A DNA stretch of 64,000 bases, taken from assembly GCF_001905345.1 (NCBI RefSeq), contig NZ_LFBV01000005.1, positions 476,575-540,574 on the forward strand, written 5' to 3'. Both the position numbers and the translations under genes were made by a program. Numbering within the stretch: the first letter of the stretch is position 1; each line of letters starts with the position of its first letter. The stretch comes from Streptomyces uncialis (GTDB lineage Bacteria > Actinomycetota > Actinomycetes > Streptomycetales > Streptomycetaceae). Shown here one piece after another: positions 26,220-34,206 of the stretch. The notes below the pieces were generated by a model, which was given only the letters and a program-made list of their open reading frames with translations, did no database searches and was not told the DNA's origin.

Positions 26220-27875
26220 TCACCGGCGGCGGATGGTGGTGTAGTCGACGTAGACGGAGGCGGCGGGGACGACTCCGTCGATCTTGCGGCTCAGCAGCCG
26301 GGGCAGCCGGTCCTGGTAGAGGAAGACCCAGGGGGCGTCGGCGCCGATCCCGTCGGCGGCCTGGCGGTAGAGCGACATCCGGCGGTTCTCGTCGGGTTCG
26401 CCGCGGGCCCGGTCGAGGAGGGTGTCGACGCGTGCGTCGCGGTACCAGCCGCGGTTGACGCCGTCGGGCGGGTGGAGCGCGCCGCTGAACATCCGTTCCA
26501 GGAAGTCGGCGGCGTCGGCGCCGGTGGTCCAGCCGTTGAACGAGCCGTGGGTGCCGTTCTCGTAGCCCTTGCCCTCCACGGCGACCAGGGACGCGAACTC
26601 CATGTACTGGACGTCGAGGCGGACGCCGACGGCTTTGAGGTCCTGCTGGATCAGCGACATGATCTCGGTGGCCTGGGAGAAGCCGGGGCCGCTGTCGGGG
26701 GCGAGCAGCTTGAGGCGGACGGGGGTGGGCACCCCGCTCTCCCGGATGAGGCGGCGGGCCAGTTCGGGGTCGTGGTCGTAGGCGGTGGCGGCGCCGGCGG
26801 AGGGTTCCTGGTAGGCCTCGTTGCCGCGGGGCAGGGGTCCGGTGGAGGGGGCGACCTGGCCGCCGGTGAGGGTGGCGACGGCCTCGCGGTCGACGGCGTG
26901 GTTGAGGGCGCGGCGGAAGGTGGTGTTGTCGGTGGGCGCGGTGCGGGTGTTGAGGCGCAGGAAGTACTGGTTGGCGGGTTCGGGGTACTGGACGGTCATG
27001 GTGCCGCGTCCGGCGAGCTGCTGGACCTGCTGGGCCCCGGCGCTGAGGATCGCGTCGATCTCGCCGGTCTGGGCGGCGATGGCGAGGGTGGTGGGGTCGG
27101 TGACGGACTCCACGATGATGGTGGGGGTCCGGGGTGCGCCGCCCCAGTAGTCGTCGTTGCGCTTGAGGGTGACGCGTTTGCCGTGGTCGGCCTTGTCCTG
27201 GGTGAAGGCGCCGGTGCCGACGGGGTGCAGGCCGATGTCGTCGGGCCGGTGGGCGCGCAGCGCCCGGGGGCTGATGATCGACATCCGGCGGTCGGTGAGC
27301 ATCCGGGGCAGTCCCGCGTAGGGGCGGGTGAGCCGGAGGGCGACGGTGTGGGTGCCGGTGACGTCGACGCGTTCGATCCAGCGGGTCAGGAACTTCATGT
27401 TCCCGGCGGCGGTGGGGTCGTGGACCGGGGACTTCTCGTCCATGATCCGGTCGAAGTTGGTGCGGACGGCGGCGGCGTCGAACGGCGTCCCGTCGGTGAA
27501 GGTGACGCCTTCGCGCAGTGCCAGGGTGACGGTGAGGGCGTCGGGGGCGACCGTCCAGGACTTCGCGAGCGAGGGCCGCAGGGCGGGCGCGCGGTCGGTC
27601 CTGGTGCCGAGTTCCTCGCGGATGAGCGGGTCGAAGAGGGCGTCGGTGACCCGCAGTCCGACGGTTCCCGAGAGGCGGTGCGGGTCGAGGGCGGGTATCT
27701 CGCCCTCGGCGCCGATGACGAGGGTGTGCGGGTCGCGTCCGAAGGACGGGTTGGCGCCGCATCCGGTGAGGAGGACCCCGGTGACGGCCGCGGTGGCGAC
27801 GGCCGCACGCAGGCGTGCTCCTCGCGGGCGTGGTCTTCGCGGGCGGGGCGGCCCGTGGCGGAGCGAAAGCCTCAT
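26220..27875 (-). CDS. Substrate-binding lipoprotein of the ABC importer (SBP family 5)
   Basis: 551 residues. After an Arg-Pro-rich head comes a lipoprotein signal ending in GVLLTGC (lipidated Cys39). The mature part has family-5 features: LVIGAEGEIPALDPHRLSG, LAKSWTVAPDALTVTLALREGVTFTDGTPFDAAAV, and HPVGTGAF. Binding proteins of this family capture peptides, but also opines, nickel chelates and sugars, so specificity is open. Its start overlaps the stop of the FAD oxidoreductase gene (ATGA), tying import to catabolism. Confidence 0.9.
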   Translation of the reverse strand: MRLSLRHGPPRPRRPRPRGARLRAAVATAAVTGVLLTGCGANPSFGRDPHTLVIGAEGEIPALDPHRLSGTVGLRVTDALFDPLIREELGTRTDRAPALRPSLAKSWTVAPDALTVTLALREGVTFTDGTPFDAAAVRTNFDRIMDEKSPVHDPTAAGNMKFLTRWIERVDVTGTHTVALRLTRPYAGLPRMLTDRRMSIISPRALRAHRPDDIGLHPVGTGAFTQDKADHGKRVTLKRNDDYWGGAPRTPTIIVESVTDPTTLAIAAQTGEIDAILSAGAQQVQQLAGRGTMTVQYPEPANQYFLRLNTRTAPTDNTTFRRALNHAVDREAVATLTGGQVAPSTGPLPRGNEAYQEPSAGAATAYDHDPELARRLIRESGVPTPVRLKLLAPDSGPGFSQATEIMSLIQQDLKAVGVRLDVQYMEFASLVAVEGKGYENGTHGSFNGWTTGADAADFLERMFSGALHPPDGVNRGWYRDARVDTLLDRARGEPDENRRMSLYRQAADGIGADAPWVFLYQDRLPRLLSRKIDGVVPAASVYVDYTTIRRR

Positions 27876-29476
27876 GGTGTTCGCCTTTGTTCGTCGTGGA
27901 GGTCGGTCAGGACCGCGGTGGCCGCGTTGCGGCCCGGGGTCCCGGTGACGTAGCCGCCGGGCCAGGTCCCCGACCCGCTGAGGTAGAAGCCGGTGAGCGG
28001 GGTGCGGTAGCCCGCGACGGCGGGGTGCGGCCGAGCGCCGAAGAGATTCACGGGCAGCATGTCGCCGTGGGTGATGTTGCTTCCGGGGAGGCCGAGTTCG
28101 TTCTCGATCTCGACGGGGTTCATGAAGCGGTGGGCCACGATCCGGTCGGCGATGCCCGGCATGAGCGCGGCGAGCGTGTCGACGCAGGCGCGGCCGAACT
28201 CCTCGGTGCGGGTGGTGTCCCAGGGGCCGTCGTGCGGGGTGTGCGGGGCGTGCCAGGCGTTGACGCTGATGAGGTGGGTGCCCCGGGGGGTGAGTCCGGG
28301 TGAGGTGAGGGTCGGGACCAGTCCCCACATCAGGGGGCGGCCCGCGACCCGTCCGGCGAGGGCGGCGGTGACCGACTCCTCGATCCCGTCGAGCGGGGCA
28401 CCCACCCGGAACTGGCAGGCCCGTACCCGGTCGGGGTCGGTGCCGTCGGGCAGTCCGGCGTACCCGGGCAGCGAGTCGACCTCCAGGACCACCTTGAACG
28501 CGGAGCCGCGCATCGGGGTGGCGGTGATCTCGTCGCGGACGGTGGCGCCCATCGCCGTGTCGTCCAGCAGGTCCCGGAAGAGATGGACGGGGTTGACCGC
28601 CGAGATCACCCGGGGCGCGGTGAACTCCTCGCCGGACACGGTGACCACGCCCCGCACCCCGTCCGGTCCGTGCAGGACACGGTCCACGGGCGCGCTGGTC
28701 CGCAGCTCCACGCCGTGGGCGCGGCAGCTGCTCGCCAGCGCGTCGATGATCGCGCTCATGGAGCCGACGGGCAGTCCGGTCGAGCCGCGCAGCGCGACGC
28801 GTTCGGCGTCGGCGGGCCGTCCGGCGCCGGCGGCGGCCAGTGCGAAGGGCCGCATCATCAGGCCGACGGCGGTGCCGGGGGCGGAGGGCGGGACGAGGTG
28901 CGCGTTGAGGGCGAGCATCGCGAGCAGGGTCTTGGCCTGGTCGGAGCGCAGATGTCCGTCGAGCAGATCGGTGAGGCTGCCGTCGAAGACCTCGGCGAAC
29001 AGGGCCTTGTCGGCCGGGTCGGTGAGCCGCTCGCGCAGGACGTCCAGGGTGGGCGGCGCCGCGTCGAGGGACACCCGCAGGCTCGCGCCGAGCCGTTCGA
29101 GGCCGCTGATCAGTGCCCGGTAGCGGTCGGCCTCGCCGGGGGCGAACGCGTCGAGCTGGGCGTCGACCCGGGCGGGGTCGCGCCAGCCGAGGAAGCTGCG
29201 TCCGCCGAACTGCTGGACGACGGTGGGGTCGGCGCGGACGAAGCGCAGACCGTGCCCGGCGAGCCCGAGTTCGGTGACCACGGCCGGGTTGAGCGAGCCG
29301 GGCGAGTTGGTGAAGGACAGCCTGCGGCCGGGCAGGAACTCGTAGCCGCCGCAGGGCCCGCCGAGCTGCGGCCTGGCTTCGAGGACGGCGACCCGCAGTC
29401 CCGCGCGGCCCAGATAGGCGGCGGCCACCAGCCCGTTGTGGCCGCCTCCGACGATCACGGCGTCGTACCGGTTCAT
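27872..29476 (-). CDS. FAD-dependent oxidoreductase (phytoene dehydrogenase-like)
   Basis: 534 residues. The Rossmann FAD motif is at the very N-terminus: DAVIVGGGHNGLVAAAYLGRAGLRVAVLEARPQLGGPCGG. The C-terminal part has the family GTWPGGYVTGTPGRNAA motif. The sequence is of the carotenoid desaturase/NAD(P)-FAD oxidoreductase class, whose members also oxidise amines and amino-acid derivatives. No carotenoid genes are nearby. In this operon an amine or C-H oxidation that yields an aldehyde for the dehydrogenase is plausible, but this is inference. Confidence 0.85.
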   Translation of the reverse strand: MNRYDAVIVGGGHNGLVAAAYLGRAGLRVAVLEARPQLGGPCGGYEFLPGRRLSFTNSPGSLNPAVVTELGLAGHGLRFVRADPTVVQQFGGRSFLGWRDPARVDAQLDAFAPGEADRYRALISGLERLGASLRVSLDAAPPTLDVLRERLTDPADKALFAEVFDGSLTDLLDGHLRSDQAKTLLAMLALNAHLVPPSAPGTAVGLMMRPFALAAAGAGRPADAERVALRGSTGLPVGSMSAIIDALASSCRAHGVELRTSAPVDRVLHGPDGVRGVVTVSGEEFTAPRVISAVNPVHLFRDLLDDTAMGATVRDEITATPMRGSAFKVVLEVDSLPGYAGLPDGTDPDRVRACQFRVGAPLDGIEESVTAALAGRVAGRPLMWGLVPTLTSPGLTPRGTHLISVNAWHAPHTPHDGPWDTTRTEEFGRACVDTLAALMPGIADRIVAHRFMNPVEIENELGLPGSNITHGDMLPVNLFGARPHPAVAGYRTPLTGFYLSGSGTWPGGYVTGTPGRNAATAVLTDLHDEQRRTP

Positions 29477-29510
29477 GACGGTCGGCTCCTTCCCTGGCCT
29501 AGGCCGGGGG

Positions 29511-30500
29511 TCAGTTCGCCGGACCGGCCACGAAGCCGGACTCGAACATGCGCAGCCAGTTGCCGCCGGATATCCGCGCCACCTCGCTGTCGGTGAAGCC
29601 GCGGCGCAGGAGTTCCGCCTGGACGTCGGCGTAGCCGCGGCCGGCGGCGAACCAGTCGGGGAACTCGACGGGCCCGGAGATCGGCACCATGGGCTTGCGG
29701 CTCCAGCGGCCCTGGCGCCACCAGTGGAGTTCCTCGTCGCCCTGTCCGGCGTAGTAGTCGGAGCCGAGGCCGACATGGTCGACGCCGATGAGTTCGACGG
29801 TGTAGGCGACCATGTCGCAGAACTGGGCGACGGTGCAGTCGACGCCGCTCGGGGCGATCCGGGGGTACATGCTGAGGCCGACCACACCGCCGGACTCCGC
29901 GGCCTTCTTGAGGACGGTGTCGGACTTGTTGCGGAACGCGAGTTCCACGTCCTCGCCGACGAATCCGCGCGGGTTGGAGTGGGTGACGGCGACGGGCCGC
30001 TCGGAGGTCTCCAGGGCTTCCAGGGAGGTGCGCTCGTTGCAGTGGGAGATGTCGATGAGCATGCCGACCCGGTTCATCTCCCGGACCAGGTTGACGCCGT
30101 AGGTGCGGGAGAGTCCCGCGTCGTCGCCCTCCCAGCAGCCCGCGCCCGCGGAGTTCTGGGTGTTGTAGGTGAGCTGGGCGATCCGGACGCCCGCCTGGTG
30201 GAAGGCGCCGACGAGGTCGAGGTCGTCCTCGAAGGGGCTGCTGTTCTGGAAGCCGAGGACGACGGCGGTGCGGCCCTGCTCACCGGCCGCGCGGATGTCG
30301 TCGGCGGAGCGGCCCTCGCACAGCAGGTCGGCGTTCTCCGCGAGCAGCCGCTGCCAGCGGCCGACCTCGCGCATGGTCTCGGTGGAGTCCTCCCAGATCG
30401 CGACGGTCGCGTGGACCGCGGTGATCCCCGCGGCGTGCCACTCCTCGAAGCGTTCCCGGGCGGGCTTCACGAACTGCAATGCGTCGACGAGCACGTTCAT
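29511..30500 (-). CDS. Peptidase M19 (membrane dipeptidase)-like protein
   Basis: 329 residues. The TIM-barrel dipeptidase fold is supported by VRIAQLTYNTQNSAGAGCWE, MLIDISHCNERTSLEALE, VAVTHSNPRGF and VDHVGLGSDYYAG. In classical M19 enzymes the N-terminal strand carries a His-x-Asp zinc pair; here that place reads VDALQF, and the usual bridging-Glu segment reads VLGFQNSSP with Gln. Metal binding is therefore altered and activity on ordinary dipeptides is uncertain. Genes of this subtype next to racemase-like proteins may hydrolyse unusual amides. It lies 45 bp downstream of the racemase-like gene. Confidence 0.8.
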   Translation of the reverse strand: MNVLVDALQFVKPARERFEEWHAAGITAVHATVAIWEDSTETMREVGRWQRLLAENADLLCEGRSADDIRAAGEQGRTAVVLGFQNSSPFEDDLDLVGAFHQAGVRIAQLTYNTQNSAGAGCWEGDDAGLSRTYGVNLVREMNRVGMLIDISHCNERTSLEALETSERPVAVTHSNPRGFVGEDVELAFRNKSDTVLKKAAESGGVVGLSMYPRIAPSGVDCTVAQFCDMVAYTVELIGVDHVGLGSDYYAGQGDEELHWWRQGRWSRKPMVPISGPVEFPDWFAAGRGYADVQAELLRRGFTDSEVARISGGNWLRMFESGFVAGPAN

Positions 30501-30545
30501 TTCCTTTGTTCGGCCGGGCGGCGGGTGTTCGGGGGCGGGACCGGG

Positions 30546-31268
30546 TCAGACGGTCCGGCCGAGGCGGCCGAGCTGGGGGATCTCGTCGCGCAGTCCGAGA
30601 TGGCGCAGCGCGGCCCACAGCGACGCCTGGTTGCTGGTGACGACGGGACGGCCGGTGTCCATCTCCAGGTACGGCAGCACCTCGAACGTGCGGAACGTGC
30701 CGCAGGAGATCAGCAGGGCGTCGGCGTCGGGGGCGGCCTTGTGCAGCCGCCGGCCGAGCCGGTACGCGCTGTCGGCGTCATGGACGCTGGCCTCGTACGG
30801 GTCGGTCATCTGGAGTCCCTCGACGGCGGCGACCTCGAAGCCGAGCGCCGTGAGGTAGACCCGCAGCGCCTCGTTGACCTCGTCCGTGTAGATGCTGCCG
30901 ACGGCGACCGAGGTGGCGCCTACGGCGCGCAGGGCGTCGACCGTGGCCTGCATCATGGTGATCGCGGGGACACCGGTCTCGGCGGTGATCTCGTCGGTGA
31001 CCTTCTGGTCGGTGCCCACTCCCGGGATGAAGGTGCCGGGGGCGCCGCACTGGACGATCAGGTCGACCTTGGCGGTGGCGAGCTGCCGGGACGCTTCGAG
31101 CACCTGGCCCATCATGACCCGCAGCCCCTCGGCGTCGACCCGGGGAACGATGGTGCGGGCGTCCGCGAAGGCGACGCCGGTGGGCGCCACCGAGCGCCAT
31201 TCCTCGGCTCCCTCGATCGCGGTCGCGGGGCGGATCTGTCCGATTCGTGCACGCCAGCCGAGCAGCAT
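30546..31268 (-). CDS. Asp/Glu racemase or maleate isomerase-like protein
   Basis: 240 residues, first gene of the operon. The two active-site cysteines of the Asp/Glu/hydantoin racemase and maleate isomerase superfamily are present: LIVQCGAPGTF near residue 73 and ALLISCGTFRTFE near residue 190, in pseudo-symmetrical halves. The N-terminal RIGQIRPATAIEGAEEW resembles the maleate isomerase and arylmalonate decarboxylase side of the family. It could isomerise a cis-diacid or racemise an acidic amino-acid-like product. It is preceded by a leader of about 240 nt from a candidate promoter. Confidence 0.8.
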   Translation of the reverse strand: MLLGWRARIGQIRPATAIEGAEEWRSVAPTGVAFADARTIVPRVDAEGLRVMMGQVLEASRQLATAKVDLIVQCGAPGTFIPGVGTDQKVTDEITAETGVPAITMMQATVDALRAVGATSVAVGSIYTDEVNEALRVYLTALGFEVAAVEGLQMTDPYEASVHDADSAYRLGRRLHKAAPDADALLISCGTFRTFEVLPYLEMDTGRPVVTSNQASLWAALRHLGLRDEIPQLGRLGRTV

Positions 31269-31907
31269 ATGGCACTTCTCCTGATTTTCGGGTTATCTAC
31301 GGAACTGTCGAGTGTTTTCGCGTGGCGACGCGACGTTCGGCGGCGCGGGCGGTTCTCGCGGTCGCCCTGACCCCCCGCGTACCGGGCGGGACCTGCGGCT
31401 CCTGGCCGGAACCTTGTGGAGCCCGTGCGGGGCGGATGCCCTCCGGCGCCTTCCGGGATCGGCCGGAAACTGACACCCTCCTCGATCTGGGACAGTGGAC
31501 CAGATCGCTTGGGACAACGTACCTACGCCGTTCGAGCGAGGTCAATGGGTGTAGTGAGGTCAACCGGGGACGATCATCGGACGAAACCGATGGCCGGATA
31601 CCGCCCTGCTGGTGGAAGGCGTGCCGGACGGTCCGGGGTACCACCGCGACGGGCGGTCCGGGGCACGACGAAGGACCCCGCCGGTGAGGGGACCTCACGG
31701 GCGGGGCGCTGGGACGACGGACACGGGGACGGGCCAGGGGTGTGCTCGGGCGGGACGGCCGGCCCGGCCGGGGGTACCCGGGCCGGGGAGGTCAGCCGGG
31801 CGGGGCGCGGCGGTACGGCGCGGGTACGAGGCCCGGACAGCTACCCGGGCCGGACGGTCAGCCCGGCTGGTCGGTAGCGGGGCCGGACGGTCAGCCGGGC
31901 CGGACGG
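31269..31907. other. Regulatory gap between the IclR gene and the catabolic operon
   Basis: 639 bp without a credible gene; both flanking genes are on the minus strand. It holds the operon promoter candidate (31516-31545) and, at its right edge, a short tandem repeat (31846-31925). The central part is GC-rich with GTACCCGGGCC-type inverted repeats around 31770-31850 that could terminate the IclR transcript. Confidence 0.6.
31516..31563 (-). promoter_or_regulatory. Candidate promoter and direct-repeat operator of the catabolic operon
   Basis: On the minus strand TTGACC (31540-31545) is followed after 18 bp by TACGTT (31516-31521), an acceptable housekeeping promoter. A second TTGACC lies 18 bp further upstream (31558-31563), and both continue as TTGACCTC, giving two direct repeats in phase with less than two helical turns. 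They are candidate IclR sites at or just before the -35. Confidence 0.5.
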
Positions 31908-31925
31908 TCAGCCCGGCTGGTGCCA
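31846..31925. repeat. Short tandem repeat spanning the 3' end of the IclR gene
   Basis: The unit CCGGACGGTCAGCC[CG]GGC, often followed by TGG, occurs at about 31850, 31884 and 31901, with looser relatives at 31785-31800. The repeat runs across the IclR stop codon at 31908 and encodes the terminal Gln-Pro-Gly. The last few residues of the regulator thus derive from repeat sequence. Confidence 0.6.
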
Positions 31926-32741
31926 GCGCAGCGTGATCTGCGCGGCGGCCGACCGCAGGACGGGGACCAGCTCGGTCATCCGGTCGTCGGTGAGCCGCGC
32001 CTCGGGCCCGTAGATGCTCAGCGCGGCGCTGACGGTCCCCTGGGTGCCGATCGGTACGGCGACCCCGCAGCCGCCGTTGATCCACTCGCCCCGGCTGAAC
32101 GCGTACCCGCGCGCGCGGGTCTCCTCGACGCGACGGGTCAGCGTCGCGGCGTCATCGCCGTCGTCACCGGGGCCGGAGCCGGAGCCGGAACCGGCCGCCG
32201 TGTGCTCGCGTACGAGGTGCTCCAGCCGCTCCTTGGGCAGCATCGCCAGCAGCATCCGGCCGGTGGCGCCCGCGAACAGCGAGTACGGCCGGCCCACACC
32301 GGTGATCAGACGCAGCGGCTGGGAGCTCTCCACCTCGTGCACCGTGACCCGCCGGTCGTCCACGACGGTGGAGACACAGGCCGTCTCCCCCGTCACGGCC
32401 GCGATCCGGGCCGTGACCTCGGCGGCGGCGCCCACGAGATCGCTGTTGGCGGCGTGCTTCCACGCCAGGGTGAGCGCGGCGGGGCCGATCACGTACTTGC
32501 GGGTGCTCTCGTCGGCGACCGCGAGGCCCACCCGTTCCAGCGAGGCGAGGATGCGCTGGGTGGAGCTCTTGCTGATCAGCAGATCGCGGCTCAGCTCCCG
32601 TACCCCGCGCGGCCGGTCGGCGTCGGCGATGGCCTTGAGCACCAGCAGCGCGTGGTCCACGATCTGTACGGTGCCGCCGCCCCGGGCCCCCCGGTCCGCG
32701 TCGTCCGACGGCTCAGGCTCCGGTCCGTTCGCGGTGGCCAT
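31908..32741 (-). CDS. IclR-family transcriptional regulator
   Basis: 277 residues from ATG 32741 (GTG immediately upstream is an alternative). A low-complexity head of about 25 residues precedes the winged helix: VDHALLVLKAIADADRPRGVRELSRDLLISKSSTQRILASLERVGLA. The effector domain follows, with GETACVSTVVDDRRVTVHEVESSQPLRL and YAFSRGEWINGGCGVAVPI. A Gly-Ser-Asp insertion (about residues 185-200) is unusual. IclR proteins commonly control aromatic or small-acid catabolism, and this one sits upstream of the catabolic operon on the same strand, its likely target. An inverted repeat upstream suggests autoregulation. Confidence 0.9.
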   Translation of the reverse strand: MATANGPEPEPSDDADRGARGGGTVQIVDHALLVLKAIADADRPRGVRELSRDLLISKSSTQRILASLERVGLAVADESTRKYVIGPAALTLAWKHAANSDLVGAAAEVTARIAAVTGETACVSTVVDDRRVTVHEVESSQPLRLITGVGRPYSLFAGATGRMLLAMLPKERLEHLVREHTAAGSGSGSGPGDDGDDAATLTRRVEETRARGYAFSRGEWINGGCGVAVPIGTQGTVSAALSIYGPEARLTDDRMTELVPVLRSAAAQITLRWHQPG

Positions 32742-32827
32742 CACACCCGGTCCTCTCCCTCGGGAAGCACGAGCCGGACGCGGGCCCCGCCGCAGCGGAG
32801 GGTTCCTGGGCGATCCGTGAGGGCTGC

Positions 32828-32852
32828 GTGATCTATCGGACGGGATTATCAC
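32828..32852. promoter_or_regulatory. Inverted repeat upstream of the IclR gene
   Basis: GTGAT (32828-32832) and ATCAC (32848-32852) form an inverted repeat with a 15 bp AT-richer centre that includes CTATC and GATTATC. It lies 87-111 bp upstream of the IclR ATG. This is a candidate autoregulatory operator or the promoter itself. Confidence 0.4.
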
Positions 32853-32989
32853 ATAGCCACCACCCCCCGTCACCTCGCGGTCCGCCCCGCCCCCGCGCTC
32901 CCCGTCGCCCACCCGGGCCGCCCGCGCCGGGGCCCGCGCGCACCCGGACCGGCGCACCCCGCCCGAACCGCCCACGACGGCCCCTCGGC

Positions 32990-33160
32990 GGACCTGTCGG
33001 CGAACTTGCCCGGACCCGTCGGCGGACCCGTCGGCGGGCTCTCGGCGGGCTCTCGGCGGGCCTGTGGACGGTCTGTCGGTGATCTGTAGGCGATCTGTCG
33101 GTGCTCCGCCGCCCGGACCGGGCCGGGACCCCGTTCCGTGTCGGCGGACTGTCGGTGGCG
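32990..33160. repeat. Degenerate tandem repeats before the DrrA-type gene
   Basis: The words CTGTCGGCG, CCGTCGGCGGACC, CTCTCGGCGGG and ATCTGT[CA]GG[TC]G recur about ten times at spacings of roughly 11-15 bp between 32990 and 33110, with a final relapse (GTGTCGGCGGACTGTCGG) at 33137-33154. The stretch ends 20-30 bp before the ATG at 33178. It looks like a slippage-prone microsatellite in a promoter or leader. Confidence 0.55.
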
Positions 33161-33177
33161 GATGGCACGCTCGACGC

Positions 33178-34206
33178 ATGAGCCGATCCGACCGCACCAC
33201 CCGAAACTCCGCCGGGGGCATCGCCGTATCCGTCCGGGGACTCCACAAGCACTACGGCACGACGAAGGCCCTCGACGGGGTCGACCTCGATGTCGCGGAG
33301 GGCACGGTGATGGGGGTCCTCGGTCCCAACGGCGCCGGCAAGACCACCCTCGTACGGTGCCTGTCCACCCTGATCACCCCGGACTCGGGCACCGCGACCG
33401 TCGCCGGGTACGACGTGGTCCGCCAGCCGTACGCGCTGCGCCGGGTGATCGGCCTGACCGGCCAGTACGCCTCCGTGGACGAGAAGCTGTCCGGCCGCGA
33501 GAACCTGATCCTCATCGGCCGCCTCCTCGACCTGACCCGCAAGGGCGCCCGGACGCGGGCCGATGAACTCCTGGAGCGGTTCTCCCTCACGGAGGCCGCG
33601 CTGCGTCCCGCGAAGACGTACTCCGGCGGGATGCGCCGCAGGCTCGACCTCGCCGCGTCCATGATCGGCGACCCGGCCGTCCTCTATCTGGACGAGCCGA
33701 CGACGGGACTCGACCCCCGTACCCGCAACGAGGTGTGGGACGAGGTCAAGCGGATGGTCGGGGACGGGGTCACCGTCCTGCTCACCACCCAGTACATGGA
33801 GGAGGCCGAACAGCTCGCCGGGGAACTCACCGTCATCGACCGGGGCAAGGTCATCGCGGGCGGCAAGGTCCACGACCTGAAGGCCAAGGTCGGCGGCCGG
33901 ACCCTGCGGGTGCGCCCCACCGACCCACTGGAGCTGTGGCCCACCGCCAGGGCCCTCGACGACTCCGGCCTCACCGGCCTGGGCCTCGCCACCGTCGACG
34001 CCGACTCCGGCACCGTCCTCGTCCCGATCCTCAGCGACGAACAGCTCACCGCCGTCGTCACGCTGCTCTCCTCCCGGGGCACCACCCTCGCCTCGATCAC
34101 CACCGAACTGCCCAGCCTGGACGAGGTGTTCCTGTCCCTCACCGGCCACCGGCCGACCACCGGGCAGGACACCCCCGCCCCCGCCCTGGAGGAGGCCGCC
34201 GTATGA
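33178..34206 (+). CDS. ABC transporter ATPase, daunorubicin-resistance (DrrA) family
   Basis: 342 residues. Walker A GPNGAGKTTLVR (about residue 51), Q-loop LTGQYASVDEKLSGREN, signature YSGGMRRRLDLAASM, Walker B AVLYLDEPTTGLD and switch LTTQYMEEAEQL are intact. The C-terminal part has the DrrA-type region ending LPSLDEVFLSLTGH. Such ATPases drive export of lipophilic drugs or lipids together with an ABC-2 permease, encoded next. The stop overlaps the permease start (ATGA at 34203-34206). No antibiotic biosynthesis genes are in the window, so the cargo is unknown. Confidence 0.92.
   Translation: MSRSDRTTRNSAGGIAVSVRGLHKHYGTTKALDGVDLDVAEGTVMGVLGPNGAGKTTLVRCLSTLITPDSGTATVAGYDVVRQPYALRRVIGLTGQYASVDEKLSGRENLILIGRLLDLTRKGARTRADELLERFSLTEAALRPAKTYSGGMRRRLDLAASMIGDPAVLYLDEPTTGLDPRTRNEVWDEVKRMVGDGVTVLLTTQYMEEAEQLAGELTVIDRGKVIAGGKVHDLKAKVGGRTLRVRPTDPLELWPTARALDDSGLTGLGLATVDADSGTVLVPILSDEQLTAVVTLLSSRGTTLASITTELPSLDEVFLSLTGHRPTTGQDTPAPALEEAAV

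Larger units (their letters stand above)
32742..33177. other. Divergent region IclR gene / DrrA-type ABC gene
   Basis: 436 bp without a gene. It contains the IclR-proximal inverted repeat (32828-32852) and, nearer the ABC gene, degenerate tandem repeats (about 32990-33160). The ribosome site of the ABC ATPase is weak. Confidence 0.6.

Noticed and set aside
31268..31508. Riboswitch in the 240 nt leader of the catabolic operon
   Set aside because: No conserved aptamer core was recognised and no terminator-antiterminator pair with a T-tract is visible.
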